A stretch of 64,000 bases of DNA, taken from the NCBI RefSeq assembly GCF_001469165.1, contig NZ_JABX01000017.1:1-64000 (forward strand). Reading direction: 5' to 3'. Below, piece by piece: positions 55,174 to 64,000 of the stretch. A program made the position numbers and the translations under genes. Numbering within the stretch: position 1 is the first letter of the stretch; every line of letters begins with the position of its first letter. This DNA comes from Thiohalocapsa sp. ML1 (GTDB lineage Bacteria > Pseudomonadota > Gammaproteobacteria > Chromatiales > Chromatiaceae). The notes below the pieces were generated by a model. It was not told the DNA's origin and did not search any database. It saw nothing but the letters and a program-made list of their open reading frames with translations.

Positions 55174-55604
55174 GGGCCGAGGGCCAAGGGGGCCTCGGCT
55201 CTAGCGAGGCTTCGTCTCAGACCGATGAGGCGTGCTCATCGCTATCGAAATCGCTATCGAAATCGAAATCGAAATCGAACCGAGTGGCGACCGATCCCGA
55301 TCCCGATTTCGATTTCGACGCACCTCGCCAGTCCGACGCCCCGATCGAAACTTGACTCATCTGCAAGCATTCGGCGCCGTCAAGCAATCTAGCGAGGCAG
55401 AGCCTCAGACCGACCAGGGCGCGGCGCCTGGTCTTGCGCAGCCCGCTCGTCGGGGCATTGAACCAAGGGCCAAGGGCCAAGGGCCAAGGGCCAAGGGCCG
55501 AGGCGGGCTCCCTTGGCCCTTGGCCCTCGGCCCTTTCTGCAAGCGCCGTGTCGTCGTGAAACTTGACTCATCTGCAAGCATTCGCCGCCGTCAAGCAATC
55601 TAGT
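55174..55604. repeat. Array of composite repeats (heptamers, hexamers, two CATCTGC modules)
   Basis: Order: heptamers 55174-55200; GAAATC-type hexamers ~55240-55275 and GATCCC/GATTTC ~55287-55318; TTGACTCATCTGC module 55346-55390; CGAGGCAGAGC core and inverted heptamers to ~55540; second TTGACTCATCTGC module 55557-55604. No gene is present. Confidence 0.85.
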
Positions 55605-55638
55605 GCTTCGCTCCCAATTTCCCGAGACCGTGGTTCCA

Positions 55639-55861
<223 letters not shown>

Positions 55862-55887
55862 GTCGGCCTCAGGCAGCGCCTCGCGAC

Positions 55888-57939
55888 TCACTCGCCGACC
55901 CGCGGCGGCAGGCAGGGGCCGGGCTCCGGCAGCCTGAGGTCAACCCGCAGATCGACGCGCCGCTCCGCCGGCCGGGCCACCGTGGCGGGCTCGAAGCCTG
56001 GCGCCGACTCGGTGGCGAGCAGCGCCGCCGGCACGCCAAGCGCGCGCCAGCGCGTGGCGGCGAAGGCGGCCCGCTCGGCCCGCAGCCACTGGTTGCGGGC
56101 CGGCGCGCCGAGGCCGTCCGAGTGCCCGATGGCGACGACACGCACGCGGGCGCCGGGCAAGGCGTCCGCGAGCGCGGCGAGCCGCTGCATCAGCGCCGCG
56201 CCGCGCTCCAGCACGGCACCGCCGCCGGGCAGGGGCTCGCTATCCTCGCCGAACAGGAGCCGGAGCTGTTCGAGCTCCGCCGCCAAGCCGCGGGCCTCGG
56301 CGGCCTCGCGCGCGACGAGCCCCGTGGTCGTGCAGCCGGTAAGCCCGGCGACGCCGGCGAGTCGCATGGGCAGCGCGCCGATCCAGGCGGTAGCCGCAGC
56401 CCCGGACAGCCGCAGCGCCGTGCCGTCCAGCTCGACGCGCACGGTGGGCGGCGGCTCGATGGCCGCGCGTACGCGCCGGGCGAGGTCCGCGAGGTCCGGC
56501 GTGAGTGCGATGTCCAGCGCATCAACGCCCGCGGGCGGCAGTGTGAAGGCACGCACGCGGCTGATCCAGTCCGCGGGCGCCGTGCCCTGGACGTGGAGCA
56601 CGCCGGCATCGAGGTCGAGCGTCACGCCCGGCGGTGGCCTGAGCTGGCGGCGGGCGCGCTCCAGCACGATGGCCGGATCGGCGGACACGTAGGGCTGGGC
56701 CTCGATGCGCAGGCGGGCGCGGACCCGCGGGTCCTGCACGCGCTCGGCGGGCGGGCCGGCCACGGCGGCAGACAGGGGGTCCGCCAGTAGGGCCGCGCGA
56801 ATCTCGCGCCCCGGCTGCCAGTCGAGCAGCGCGAGCCCCGGCGTCGCGGCCAGCTCGGCACGGGCGGTGGCGACGCGCCGCTGCCAGTCGTAGGACTGCC
56901 AGCCGGCCCAGCCGATGGCGGCGAGCAGGAGCGCGAGCGCCACCAGCCAGGGCCACCAGGCAATGCGCGACGCGGCGGGGCCGCCGTCGCGATATTCCAG
57001 CGCCAGGCACTCCTCCAGCAGCGGGTGCACCAGCCTGAGCCGTGCCTTGTCGCCGTCGAAGTGGGCAAGGCCGGCGCTGAAGCCCGCATGAATCCGCCGC
57101 AGCACGCCCTCCAGCTCACCCCGCAGCGACCGCGGCGGCAAGCCGCTGATGGCGCAGGCGAGCGTCGCGTGCGGGCCGCGCAGCAGCCAGAGGGTGCGCG
57201 GGCCGATCTCGACGGTCTCAAGCGCATGGCCCGCGGCGCTGAAGGACTCCTGCACGAAGTCCTGGATGGCGGTGAGCATGGCGGAGATCGCGTCCTCGTC
57301 CTTGAGGGTCGTCTCGGTGGCGGCGACGGCGTGATCGACGAGCAGCCCCGTTTCGTTGTGGATCAGATAAGCGGCCTCCACCCGGTAGACCAGCATGTGG
57401 CTCAGCACGACTTCGCCAAAGGGACGACCGCTGCGCCAGGCCTCCCAGCGCCAGCGCAGGCCGCGCGCCGACAAGCTGTGCTCGACGACCTGGTTGATGG
57501 ACTGCACCAGGCCCTTCAGCGTCTCCGCGACGGCGCGCCGGATGGCCGGGCCGATCACCGGGAACAGTGCGTCGGCGAGCCGCGACGGGTCGCGCGCGAC
57601 CGAGCGGTGCAGGCAGGCGTCCACCGGCTCCAGCAGCGCCTCCGCGAGCTGCGGGTCCGCGTTGGCGCGGGCGTGGATGGCCTGCGGCAGCACCTCGGCA
57701 AGGGCTGCCGCGCGCAGCTCCGGGTCGTCGAGGCGCTGCTCTAGGTCGGCGAGCCGACTCGGGTGGTTGCCGAGCAGCAGCCGGCGCAGGGCGTCGAAGG
57801 CGCCGGCGTCGTCGCCGGGCGCTGTCGCGGCATGCGCCGGCGGCTCGGGTCGCGTCGCGGCTGGAGATGGCTCGCGCGGCTCCGTGCGCGCTGCGGCGCC
57901 GTCGGATGCGGCCGGATCGACCGGGAAGGGCTGGAGCAT
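55888..57939 (-). CDS. OmpA-domain membrane protein
   Basis: A 683-residue protein. A cytoplasmic, mostly helical N-terminal part (~1-330) is followed by one membrane helix (~333-352, WWPWLVALALLLAAIGWAG). The periplasmic part has a repeated beta-alpha-beta pattern like BON domains (QLRPPPGVTLDLDAGVLHVQ) and ends in an OmpA-like peptidoglycan-binding domain (VVAIGHSDGLGAPARNQWL then RAERAAFAATRWRALGV). It may link cytoplasmic GTPase signalling to the cell wall. It overlaps no neighbour; the upstream coiled-coil gene ends 27 bp before it. Confidence 0.85.
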   Translation of the reverse strand: MLQPFPVDPAASDGAAARTEPREPSPAATRPEPPAHAATAPGDDAGAFDALRRLLLGNHPSRLADLEQRLDDPELRAAALAEVLPQAIHARANADPQLAEALLEPVDACLHRSVARDPSRLADALFPVIGPAIRRAVAETLKGLVQSINQVVEHSLSARGLRWRWEAWRSGRPFGEVVLSHMLVYRVEAAYLIHNETGLLVDHAVAATETTLKDEDAISAMLTAIQDFVQESFSAAGHALETVEIGPRTLWLLRGPHATLACAISGLPPRSLRGELEGVLRRIHAGFSAGLAHFDGDKARLRLVHPLLEECLALEYRDGGPAASRIAWWPWLVALALLLAAIGWAGWQSYDWQRRVATARAELAATPGLALLDWQPGREIRAALLADPLSAAVAGPPAERVQDPRVRARLRIEAQPYVSADPAIVLERARRQLRPPPGVTLDLDAGVLHVQGTAPADWISRVRAFTLPPAGVDALDIALTPDLADLARRVRAAIEPPPTVRVELDGTALRLSGAAATAWIGALPMRLAGVAGLTGCTTTGLVAREAAEARGLAAELEQLRLLFGEDSEPLPGGGAVLERGAALMQRLAALADALPGARVRVVAIGHSDGLGAPARNQWLRAERAAFAATRWRALGVPAALLATESAPGFEPATVARPAERRVDLRVDLRLPEPGPCLPPRVGE

Positions 57940-57966
57940 CGCGGCTGTCGTTTCGCCTTTGAGGAA

Positions 57967-58527
57967 TCAGCCGGGGAGGTCGGGGGCGCGGTGCAGCCGC
58001 GACGACAGCTCGGTGAAGAGCCGGGCCAGCTCGTCGCGGCCGGTCTTCTCGTCCTGCAACCGCTCGCCGTCGGCGCGCAGGCGCTGCTCGACCTCGGCCA
58101 GCCGAGTGTCCAAGGTCTCGCGCAGCGCGCCTGCTTGCGCCAGCAGGGCGGCGTCGCGGTTGCCCGTCTCTTCGCGCAGGGCTGCGCCCAAGGCATCAAG
58201 GCGCGCCCCAAGGTCGCCGCGCAGGGCCTCCAGCGCGTCGGCCGTCTGCTCTTGCGCGGCGGTGCGGGCCTCGCGCTCCGCGCGCAGCTCAGCGCTCAAG
58301 CGCGCAAGCTCCGAGCGGGCAAAGGCACTGACCTCATCGCCGCGGGCGAGCTGCTCGTCATCGAGCCGCGCCACCTCGGCGCCCAGACGCTCGTCGAGCG
58401 CGCGCAAGCGGCGCTCGTAATCGCGCATCTGGCTGCCGAACAAGAGCGCGCGCAACTGCGCCATGTTGCCGTCGCCGGCCCCCGGCTTCCCGGGTGACGC
58501 GTCGCCGTTTGCCGTCGTGCCGTCCAA
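57967..58527 (-). CDS. Coiled-coil protein at the head of the GTPase operon
   Basis: A 186-residue, highly charged helical protein with a long coiled coil from ~30 to ~175 (LRALDERLGAEVARLDDEQL). No membrane segment or catalytic motif. It is the first gene of the run coiled coil, OmpA-like, GTPase, hybrid kinase. A second ATG (MAQLRALLFG) near residue 22 is an alternative start. Confidence 0.75.
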   Translation of the reverse strand: MDGTTANGDASPGKPGAGDGNMAQLRALLFGSQMRDYERRLRALDERLGAEVARLDDEQLARGDEVSAFARSELARLSAELRAEREARTAAQEQTADALEALRGDLGARLDALGAALREETGNRDAALLAQAGALRETLDTRLAEVEQRLRADGERLQDEKTGRDELARLFTELSSRLHRAPDLPG

Positions 58528-59025
58528 CGCCCGCTCCTGCCCGTTGCTGCGGAGAAGCCGGGATTATGCCTGAGCGTAGACCGACATGCGTCGCCGGGCC
58601 GAATCCCGCAGAACGCCGAGTGGATAGGGCCACTGCGCTGCGCCTTTTGGTTCGGTGTCGCGCCAGGCAGAGCACATCAATGCCGAGAATGCGGTCGAGG
58701 CGGGAGCCGACCTTTTGCTCCGATCTGCACATCGGCAGCGCCGTCAAGTCGGCCTCGATCGTAAGAGCGACCAGCGGGAGTGCGCTGGCTCCCACGCTCC
58801 GGCGTGGGAGCGAGGGCGGACGCTCCAGCGTCCCGAGCGCGCTGCGTCGGCGACGGCACCGGGCACACGCGGCGCTGGAGCGCCCGCCACACACTCCCAC
58901 GCTGGATCGTGGAAGCGAGGCGGGCACCGGGACCTGTGCTCGATCGCGGCCGGTACAATGATCAAGGCACTTAAGATGACCGGCGCCTGTTGATCGCCGC
59001 GCAATTGGCATCAGGCCACGCCCTG
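58528..59025. other. Intergenic region with dispersed hairpin at 58788-58811
   Basis: No gene. GCTCCCACGC and GCGTGGGAGC pair perfectly around a TCCG loop at 58788-58811. Related imperfect units (ACTCCCACGCTGGATCGTGG) follow near 58890-58915. The stem length and loop equal those of the hairpin at 5929-5952. Confidence 0.7.
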
Positions 59026-59973
59026 TTAAGCGTCCTTGCTGCCCAATAGTTCGCGCAGCTCGGGTAATGCGACCATGCAATCCGCGTGCAATCCAAAACC
59101 CGCATATCGGGCAACAAAGAACCGTAGATTAAAATGCGGTGAATCGGAAAACTTGTCCATCTCCTGATCACTCAGGATTGAATTCAACTGCGAGCTTCGG
59201 GGGTTGTGGTTGGCCAGGATGAAAATCACTTCCGGCTTAACGCTGCGATTCAGCTCAACGCCGGTAACGCTGGTGCTCCTATTGAACTTCAGCAAGCCGA
59301 GCAGATCGAGCTGGCTGAACTGCTTCTCCATCATATCCAACATAGCGTTGCGGCGGCCGTCATCGCCGAGCAATCTGTCAAGGTCGTTCAGATGCTTCAC
59401 CAAGCCGGCGGTACCGCCTAGCGCACCGTCGCCGTACTTCATCTCGATGAAGGCCGGTTTGCAATTGTTCCCGCCCTTGCGCTCCGCCGCGAGCCAACGG
59501 AGCGCCACCATATCGAGGCGGGCACCAAGCAAGGGGTCTGCAACTTCGATGTCGGAAATAAAGTACTCGCTCTCGTTGGAGATTGTGGAGTAGTTGTTCT
59601 CGCGCGCGACCAACTGCTGGAGCTCCCGCTCCGGCTTGGGGTGGTTCGAAAAGAAGCGATCCATGATTCGCTTGAGGTCCTGGAATGCATCCACCCAGGT
59701 CTCAGCCGCCTCTTTGCTTGCAACGGCGCTGGGCAAGGCAGGGCACTGGGGCTCTGATTTGTTGTACTTGATGTCGAAGAAAGCGCTGTACGAGCCTTTT
59801 CGCTGCTCGCTGAGTTTGAGGATACTGCCACCACGATAATAGACATTGATGTAGCCATCGCGAATGGCAAGCATCAGCGTATGGTCCTGATGCACGCGTT
59901 CGAGGATCGGGTGAAGCACGCCATCGTTGGAGCTTAACAGGTCATGCATAAAGGCATCAGACAATGCTCTCAT
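59026..59973 (-). CDS. PD-(D/E)XK nuclease-like protein paired with beta-CASP hydrolase
   Basis: A 315-residue protein with a GGAGG ribosome site before MRALSDAFMHDLL. In the middle, GARLDMVAL (D154) is followed about 20 residues later by PAFIEMKYGDGALGG (E177 and K179), a D...EXK arrangement expected of PD-(D/E)XK nucleases. The rest is alpha/beta without other recognisable domains. It follows the beta-CASP gene with a 1-bp gap. Less GC-rich than the background, suggesting transfer. The nuclease call rests on motif only. Confidence 0.75.
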   Translation of the reverse strand: MRALSDAFMHDLLSSNDGVLHPILERVHQDHTLMLAIRDGYINVYYRGGSILKLSEQRKGSYSAFFDIKYNKSEPQCPALPSAVASKEAAETWVDAFQDLKRIMDRFFSNHPKPERELQQLVARENNYSTISNESEYFISDIEVADPLLGARLDMVALRWLAAERKGGNNCKPAFIEMKYGDGALGGTAGLVKHLNDLDRLLGDDGRRNAMLDMMEKQFSQLDLLGLLKFNRSTSVTGVELNRSVKPEVIFILANHNPRSSQLNSILSDQEMDKFSDSPHFNLRFFVARYAGFGLHADCMVALPELRELLGSKDA

Positions 59974-59974
59974 T

Positions 59975-61222
59975 TTAAACCTCCCACCATTCGCCATCGT
60001 GATGAGCTTCCACATTCGGGAACAGCTCGGGGTACTTGTCCGGAAAGAAACTGTGAATCGGCACCACCTTGCGCGGGTTCAATGCAGCAACAAACCGCTT
60101 GAGATCGGCCGGGCCGGCATGACCGGACGTATGGACGCTGTGCCTGGGAATGGCATGCTTCAACAGCCATTCCTTGACGTTATCGAAACTGCCTCTTTCC
60201 CAGTAACCCTCCCATTGCGAATAGATATAGATTGCTCCCGCAAGGCATTCCGCACGCTCAAGGTCAAGGCGATGCAAAGGGCGGAAAAGCAAGGTCGACC
60301 TGTTGGCAGCCCGAGCCAGATGCTCGGGAAAGATCCGATTGGCAGAGTGACGCTTGAGCATGTCGAACCAAGCGTTCTCCATTATCTGTATGCGTTGGGC
60401 GTGAGGCACGTACAAAACGACTTCCGGCCAAGCGGATTGGGGAATGTGCTCGTTGCCGGTGGCCTCAAGAATTGCTGCCGTGTAGAGGTCGATAATCAGC
60501 CCTCGCCCGGTTCTCTTGGAAGCCCTGAAAATCGACACGATTCGGTCGATGTTCTGGCTCGATGTGTGGACAAGTGCCAGGCCTTCCGCACCGGAAAAGA
60601 GTTGAACAAGCTGGTCTTCGATTGCTGCTTCCGTGGGCCATTGCTGGAAATCGGCGAGACGCCCGAGTGATGACCCTTCAACCAGCAAGGTATCGATACT
60701 TGGCGGCGGGTGTGCGGAAAGGCGTTCAAACAAGGCTGCCTTGCGGCCATGAGAACGAAAATCACCGCTGTAGAAAAGGCGCTTGCCACCGCCTTCGATT
60801 AGCAGTGCATAAGCGTCATACGCCGAGTGGTCGACCAGCAATGGCGTTACGCGGAACGGGCCGATGTCGAAGCCTTGACCGGACCGGTAGTTCCAACCCT
60901 GTGCGGGAATCGGCCATTTCCCCGGCAAGAAAGTGGCGGCGGCCGCGAGAATACGGCGGCCAGCGGCACCCATGCCGACAGGAATCCTCGGCGAAATTTG
61001 CGCAAGCAAGCCGAAGTGATCGAGGTGGGGATGGGAGATCAAGACGCCCAGCAGAGAAGGATCGCTGCCGTCTAATCCCTGGATGCCGGGTAGGTATTGG
61101 CTATGATCCTCTGCCGCGTCTAATGGCAGGCCGAAATCGACCAGTAAACGCTGGCCGCCAATCTCGATCTCGACGCAACTGCCGCCTATCTGCTTGCTGC
61201 CTCGATGGATGCATGCGCGCAT
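59975..61222 (-). CDS. Beta-CASP metallo-hydrolase, RNase J-like
   Basis: A 415-residue MBL-fold protein. Motif 2 is SHPHLDHFGLL (HXHXDH), and RLFYSGDFRSHGRK, TSGHAGPADLKRFV and KVVPIHSFFP supply the further ligands and the beta-CASP-type SGH and PIHS motifs near the C-terminus. This fits RNA or DNA exo/endonucleases of the RNase J/CPSF-73 type, shorter than canonical RNase J (~550). It is translationally close to the PD-(D/E)XK-like gene, so they probably work together. Confidence 0.82.
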   Translation of the reverse strand: MRACIHRGSKQIGGSCVEIEIGGQRLLVDFGLPLDAAEDHSQYLPGIQGLDGSDPSLLGVLISHPHLDHFGLLAQISPRIPVGMGAAGRRILAAAATFLPGKWPIPAQGWNYRSGQGFDIGPFRVTPLLVDHSAYDAYALLIEGGGKRLFYSGDFRSHGRKAALFERLSAHPPPSIDTLLVEGSSLGRLADFQQWPTEAAIEDQLVQLFSGAEGLALVHTSSQNIDRIVSIFRASKRTGRGLIIDLYTAAILEATGNEHIPQSAWPEVVLYVPHAQRIQIMENAWFDMLKRHSANRIFPEHLARAANRSTLLFRPLHRLDLERAECLAGAIYIYSQWEGYWERGSFDNVKEWLLKHAIPRHSVHTSGHAGPADLKRFVAALNPRKVVPIHSFFPDKYPELFPNVEAHHDGEWWEV

Positions 61223-61597
61223 GATCTTCCCGTTCCGACGCCGAGCATGTGTGTTGGACTGCCGCCCGGGGATATCGGGTACGACCGACGCCCGTCGAGG
61301 CTGCCCGCTCCTGCCGCGATCGGCACAGACGTCTTTGCGTCGCAGCAGTCAGCAAACCAGACCTAAGCCGAGACCGGGCCGCAGGCTAGGCGGAGCCCCG
61401 ATCCTAGTCAAGCACCGCGGGTCGGGTTCTGTCCTTGGGGCAAGTGTCCGGCTTCCCGTTGCACGCAGAGAATGTGTCGAGGAGGCGTTTAGTCCGGGGG
61501 TCCTTTCAGCCAGCGGTCGTCGTGCCGCGGCGCTGCGCCTATGCGCCCTCTTCACGCTGTGGGGGTCCGAGGCGCGCACCGGCGGAACATACGCAGA
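61223..61597. other. Interval with no recognisable gene
   Basis: About 375 bp upstream of the beta-CASP gene. It should hold that gene's promoter, but no convincing boxes were identified. Confidence 0.5.
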
Positions 61598-61791
61598 GAG
61601 TGGTCGTGGTCGTGGTCGTGGTCGACGTGCGCGGCGTGACGGGAGTTGACTGGAGTGTTGACCTCCAGGTCAACACGGCGACAGAGCGAACGCACTGATG
61701 TCGCGAGTGCGGAGCCGACCGGGAGGTCGGCTCTCCGACCCCGCCCGGCCCGACCCGAGACGGTCTCGATACTTCCGCGCCGCTGCGCTAG
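61598..61791. repeat. Composite dispersed repeat, copy C
   Basis: GTGGTC hexamers (61598-61624), 37-bp core 61642-61678, palindrome 61712-61733 and the GACGGTCTCGATAC...GCTGCGCTAG end, collinear with copy B. Confidence 0.85.
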
Positions 61792-61823
61792 GCTCCACCG
61801 AGATCGATTAGACGCGGGACGCC

Positions 61824-62231
61824 ATGGCCATGCTGGATATCGCCCCACTCGAAACGGCCGTCACACGGCTGCGCGAGGGCCTTGCGCGCTATCGGCAGGA
61901 CACGTCAGACACGCAGATCCGCGATGGCCTGATCCAGCGCTTCGAATGCACCTACGAGCTGACTCACAAGATGCTGCGGCGATATCTCAGCGCGACCGCG
62001 GCGTCGCCTGACAGCATCCACGCGCTGACCTTCCAGGATCTCATCCGCGTCGGCAGCGATCAGGGGCTATTGCGCGGCGATTGGCCGCGGTGGCGCGGTT
62101 ACCGCGAGATGCGCGCGAAGACCAGCCACACCTACGACGAAGACACCGCCTTGCAGGTGGTCGCCGCCATCCCGGACTTTCTGCTGGAGGCCGAGCACCT
62201 CCGCGAGGAATTGGCCCGGCGCCGCGCATGA
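61824..62231 (+). CDS. Nucleotidyltransferase substrate-binding protein (HI0074-like)
   Basis: A 135-residue helical protein of the HEPN-related nucleotidyltransferase substrate-binding family: LIQRFECTYELTHKMLRRYL and REMRAKTSHTYDEDTA (RX5H-like with SHTY). It overlaps the MNT gene by ATGA. Such pairs form toxin-antitoxin-type modules. Confidence 0.87.
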   Translation: MAMLDIAPLETAVTRLREGLARYRQDTSDTQIRDGLIQRFECTYELTHKMLRRYLSATAASPDSIHALTFQDLIRVGSDQGLLRGDWPRWRGYREMRAKTSHTYDEDTALQVVAAIPDFLLEAEHLREELARRRA

Positions 62232-62569
62232 GCGACGCAGCGCCCATCACCCCGCCCCTCGATATCGCCCCGGAGCACTGGCGCATCGTCCGCGGCATTC
62301 TGCGTCGGCATGCGCCCGGGGTACCGGTATGGGCCTTCGGTTCCCGCACCAAGGGCACTGCGCGCCCGTACTCCGACCTCGACCTCGCGCTCATCACCGA
62401 CGCGCCGCTGGCGCTGGAAGCGCTCGCGGCGCTGAAGGAGGCCTTTTCGGAATCGGACCTACCCTGGCCAGTGGACATCGTGGACTGCTCCAGCGTCAGT
62501 GGCGGCTTTCGCCGGATCATTGAGCGGGAGCATGTGGTGTTGATCGATGAGGGAGTCGCCGGGCAATGA
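62228..62569 (+). CDS. MNT-type nucleotidyltransferase (HI0073-like)
   Basis: A 113-residue protein with the motif FGSRTKGTARPYSDLDLAL (GSX10DXD) and a third acidic strand VDIVDCSS. It is the second gene of the pair, start overlapping the upstream stop (ATGA). This is the third MNT/HEPN-type module in the window. Confidence 0.88.
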   Translation: MSDAAPITPPLDIAPEHWRIVRGILRRHAPGVPVWAFGSRTKGTARPYSDLDLALITDAPLALEALAALKEAFSESDLPWPVDIVDCSSVSGGFRRIIEREHVVLIDEGVAGQ

Positions 62570-62641
62570 GCGCGACGGTCTGACGCGGCGGCGAAACCCG
62601 GAACCGCCGTTAGGCCTCGTTGCTACTGTCGCCTGCCGCCT

Positions 62642-62830
62642 TTAAGCGGCCGCAGGCACCGCGCCGGTCCGCTTCAACAACGCGGTGCAGTTGTCCATGG
62701 ACCGCAGGTGCAGGTAGATGAGCTCAAGCTCGTCGCGGCGGACCATCTGCGCCGGCGTCGCGTCGTCCAAGTCCCACATACACCCGGCATGCTGTCGGCT
62801 GTTGACGGGGACGGCGTTCTCAAAAAACAA
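62642..62830 (-). pseudogene. Possible C-terminal gene fragment
   Basis: A short minus frame reads DDATPAQMVRRDELELIYLH and LRSMDNCTALLKRTG before a stop. It resembles the C-terminal end of SapC-type proteins. No start or upstream part is seen. Low certainty. Confidence 0.3.
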
Positions 62831-62861
62831 GCGCTGTGTCGTTATCTCAGTGACCTAAAGC

Positions 62862-63530
62862 CTATTGGATATTCGCCGCTCGGCGGAAGAAGGTTTCGAG
62901 CTCCATGCCGTAGTCGATGGCGCGGTTGAGCTCCGCGGTGAACTTCTCGACGGCGCCGGCTGAGGTGGCGAGCGCCATGTCGGCGGCGGTGGCGTCAACA
63001 CCGCCGGCGGCGCGCTCGGTGAGGGTCTTGGTCTGCCCGGTGGCCTCGAGCTGGAAGGGACCGGTCAGCTTTTTCGGGTCCACCCGGTGCAGGATCGCAT
63101 AGTTGCGGTTGAGCGCGGCGATGGACTCGATGAGCTCCTGCTTCACCCTGAGATAGCGCGAGAGGTATTCCGTAAAGGTCGCGTAGGCGTTCAGGTTGCC
63201 GATGTTGTTCGGGTCCTGCAGGTACTCGGGCGTCCAGTCGATGTTCAGCGCACCGATGTAGTTCTGGAAATCGAACAGGCTGATCTCGTCGTCGGCGCGT
63301 GCGAGGGCAAGGTATGCGTTGTCGAGGGCCTCTTTGACCCAGCGCTCGCGGTCCTCCCAGCTTCTCTTGTTGCCCTGCATATCGCTCGGGTCGAACTCGT
63401 TGCCGCCGAAGTCGAAGGCGCCGAATTGCTTGAGCAAATCGCCGAAGCCGGCGGCTTGCGCCCCGGCCGGGACCGCCAGGGCGACGGTGCAGGCGAGGGC
63501 GAGCGTTGTGATGAGCGCTGTGGTTCTCAT
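62862..63530 (-). CDS. Exported hypothetical protein
   Basis: A 222-residue protein with a clear signal peptide (MRTTALITTLALACTVALAV then PAGAQA). The mature part is helical with conserved-looking DFQNYIGALNIDWTPEYL and RYLRVKQELIESIAALNRNY. No known domain recognised. It follows the solute-binding protein gene on the same strand after a gap of ~90 bp, so joint function is possible. Confidence 0.75.
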   Translation of the reverse strand: MRTTALITTLALACTVALAVPAGAQAAGFGDLLKQFGAFDFGGNEFDPSDMQGNKRSWEDRERWVKEALDNAYLALARADDEISLFDFQNYIGALNIDWTPEYLQDPNNIGNLNAYATFTEYLSRYLRVKQELIESIAALNRNYAILHRVDPKKLTGPFQLEATGQTKTLTERAAGGVDATAADMALATSAGAVEKFTAELNRAIDYGMELETFFRRAANIQ

Positions 63531-63545
63531 GCTGTCATCTCCATT

Positions 63546-63592
63546 GAGGGTGCAGTGAGGGTGCAGTGAGGGTGCAGTGAGGGTGCAGTGAG
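63546..63592. repeat. 11-bp tandem repeat GTGCAGTGAGG
   Basis: Four full units and a partial one directly upstream of the exported-protein gene, in the position of its leader. Copy-number change could alter expression. Confidence 0.9.
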
Positions 63593-63621
63593 GATGCTTG
63601 GCCTGGCGTTGCCCCCGCGGC

Positions 63622-64000
63622 TTAAAGATTGGCCCCTTCCGGGTCGCCGAGCTGGTCGTAGGTGTCGATCAGGGCGCGGATCACGCCGCCGTCTTGGGGC
63701 GGCACCAGCACTTGGCTCGCCTTGATCAGGTCGGGGATCAGGCCGTTGTCGCGAACAAAGTCGCCGAAGACCTGGTTCATTTCTTCGTTGGTGATCTCGG
63801 TGCTGACCGGGCGGAAGCCCTCCGTCTGCAAGGCGATGAGCTGCATGTCGCGGCTAAGCAGAAAGTCCTTGAACCGCTTGGCGGCCTCAACCTGCTCGCG
63901 GCTGTTGCCGTGGCGCAGGACGTAGTAGGGGTGGTCCGAGATGAGGTTGAATCGCGGGTAGCGGATGACGGGCTTGGCGCCGTTCGGGTCGTTGGCGGCG
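63622..64000 (-). CDS. Extracellular solute-binding protein, C-terminal part (cut by window edge)
   Basis: About 125 codons remain before the stop at 63622; the 5' part lies outside the window. The segment RYPRFNLISDHPYYVLRHGN, AAKRFKDFLLSRDMQLIALQ and TEGFRPVS is typical of the C-terminal lobe of periplasmic binding proteins of phosphate/molybdate-like type. The ligand cannot be told. Confidence 0.65.
   Translation of the reverse strand, partial: AANDPNGAKPVIRYPRFNLISDHPYYVLRHGNSREQVEAAKRFKDFLLSRDMQLIALQTEGFRPVSTEITNEEMNQVFGDFVRDNGLIPDLIKASQVLVPPQDGGVIRALIDTYDQLGDPEGANL

Overview
The window is about 64 kb of high-GC DNA from a gammaproteobacterium. The mix of genes (BolA/IbaG, PhoBR, a CIO-type cytochrome bd, a periplasmic DsrE-like protein, a sucrose synthase/fructokinase pair, a Rab-like GTPase) suggests a purple sulfur bacterium of the Chromatiales. 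That placement is inference; no rRNA or other taxonomic marker apart from rpsT is present.

Region 1 (1-19.3 kb) is one large type III-B CRISPR-Cas locus, all on the minus strand. Read in the direction of transcription it runs: cas6; a degenerate gene remnant ending in a solitary CRISPR-repeat-like sequence; a 39-residue membrane ORF; cmr1-cmr2(cas10)-cmr3-cmr4-cmr5-cmr6; an ancillary block; cas2b, cas2a, cas1, a stand-alone reverse transcriptase; then a CRISPR array that probably continues beyond the left edge. The ancillary block holds a Csx1-Csx16 fusion, a membrane-anchored SAVED-like protein, an MntA/HepT pair, a DUF1874 (Crn2-like) ring nuclease, a Cam1-like membrane CARF protein and two unknown coiled-coil proteins, one with membrane helices. 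Cas10 keeps its GGDD cyclase motif but has no N-terminal HD nuclease domain. The likely logic is RNA-targeting Cmr with cyclic-oligoadenylate signalling to several effectors, two of them in the membrane, and two candidate off-switches.

Region 2 (19.3-35.4 kb) is mostly housekeeping: cydAB, rpsT, a cupin, a MurG-like glycosyltransferase, a 7TMR-DISM hybrid histidine kinase, and a zinc-uptake block (His-rich porin plus ZnuACB-like ABC transporter).

Region 3 (35.4-43.6 kb) is an accessory island: an MNT/HEPN pair, a VapBC-like module whose toxin is broken by a 14-bp duplication, and a two-gene unit of visibly lower GC. That unit encodes a SIR2-like/P-loop NTPase of 1143 residues and a protein with a HEPN-type RX4H motif, and is a candidate undescribed defence system. 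A decayed scrap of a znuB-like gene lies just after it.

Region 4 (43.6-64 kb) holds the sucrose pair, a Nudix hydrolase, an RNase Z-like hydrolase, phoBR, ibaG, a signalling operon (coiled coil, OmpA-like, Rab-like GTPase, hybrid kinase), a beta-CASP hydrolase paired with a PD-(D/E)XK-like protein, a third MNT/HEPN-type pair, and a solute-binding protein cut by the window edge.

Intergenic DNA is unusually rich in repeats: heptanucleotide arrays (GGGCCGA, CACTCCG, GCTGGCG), hexanucleotide arrays (GTTGTC, GATTTC, GTGGTC, GATCCC), REP palindromes, a MITE-like cruciform, and at least two families of composite dispersed elements about 200 bp long.
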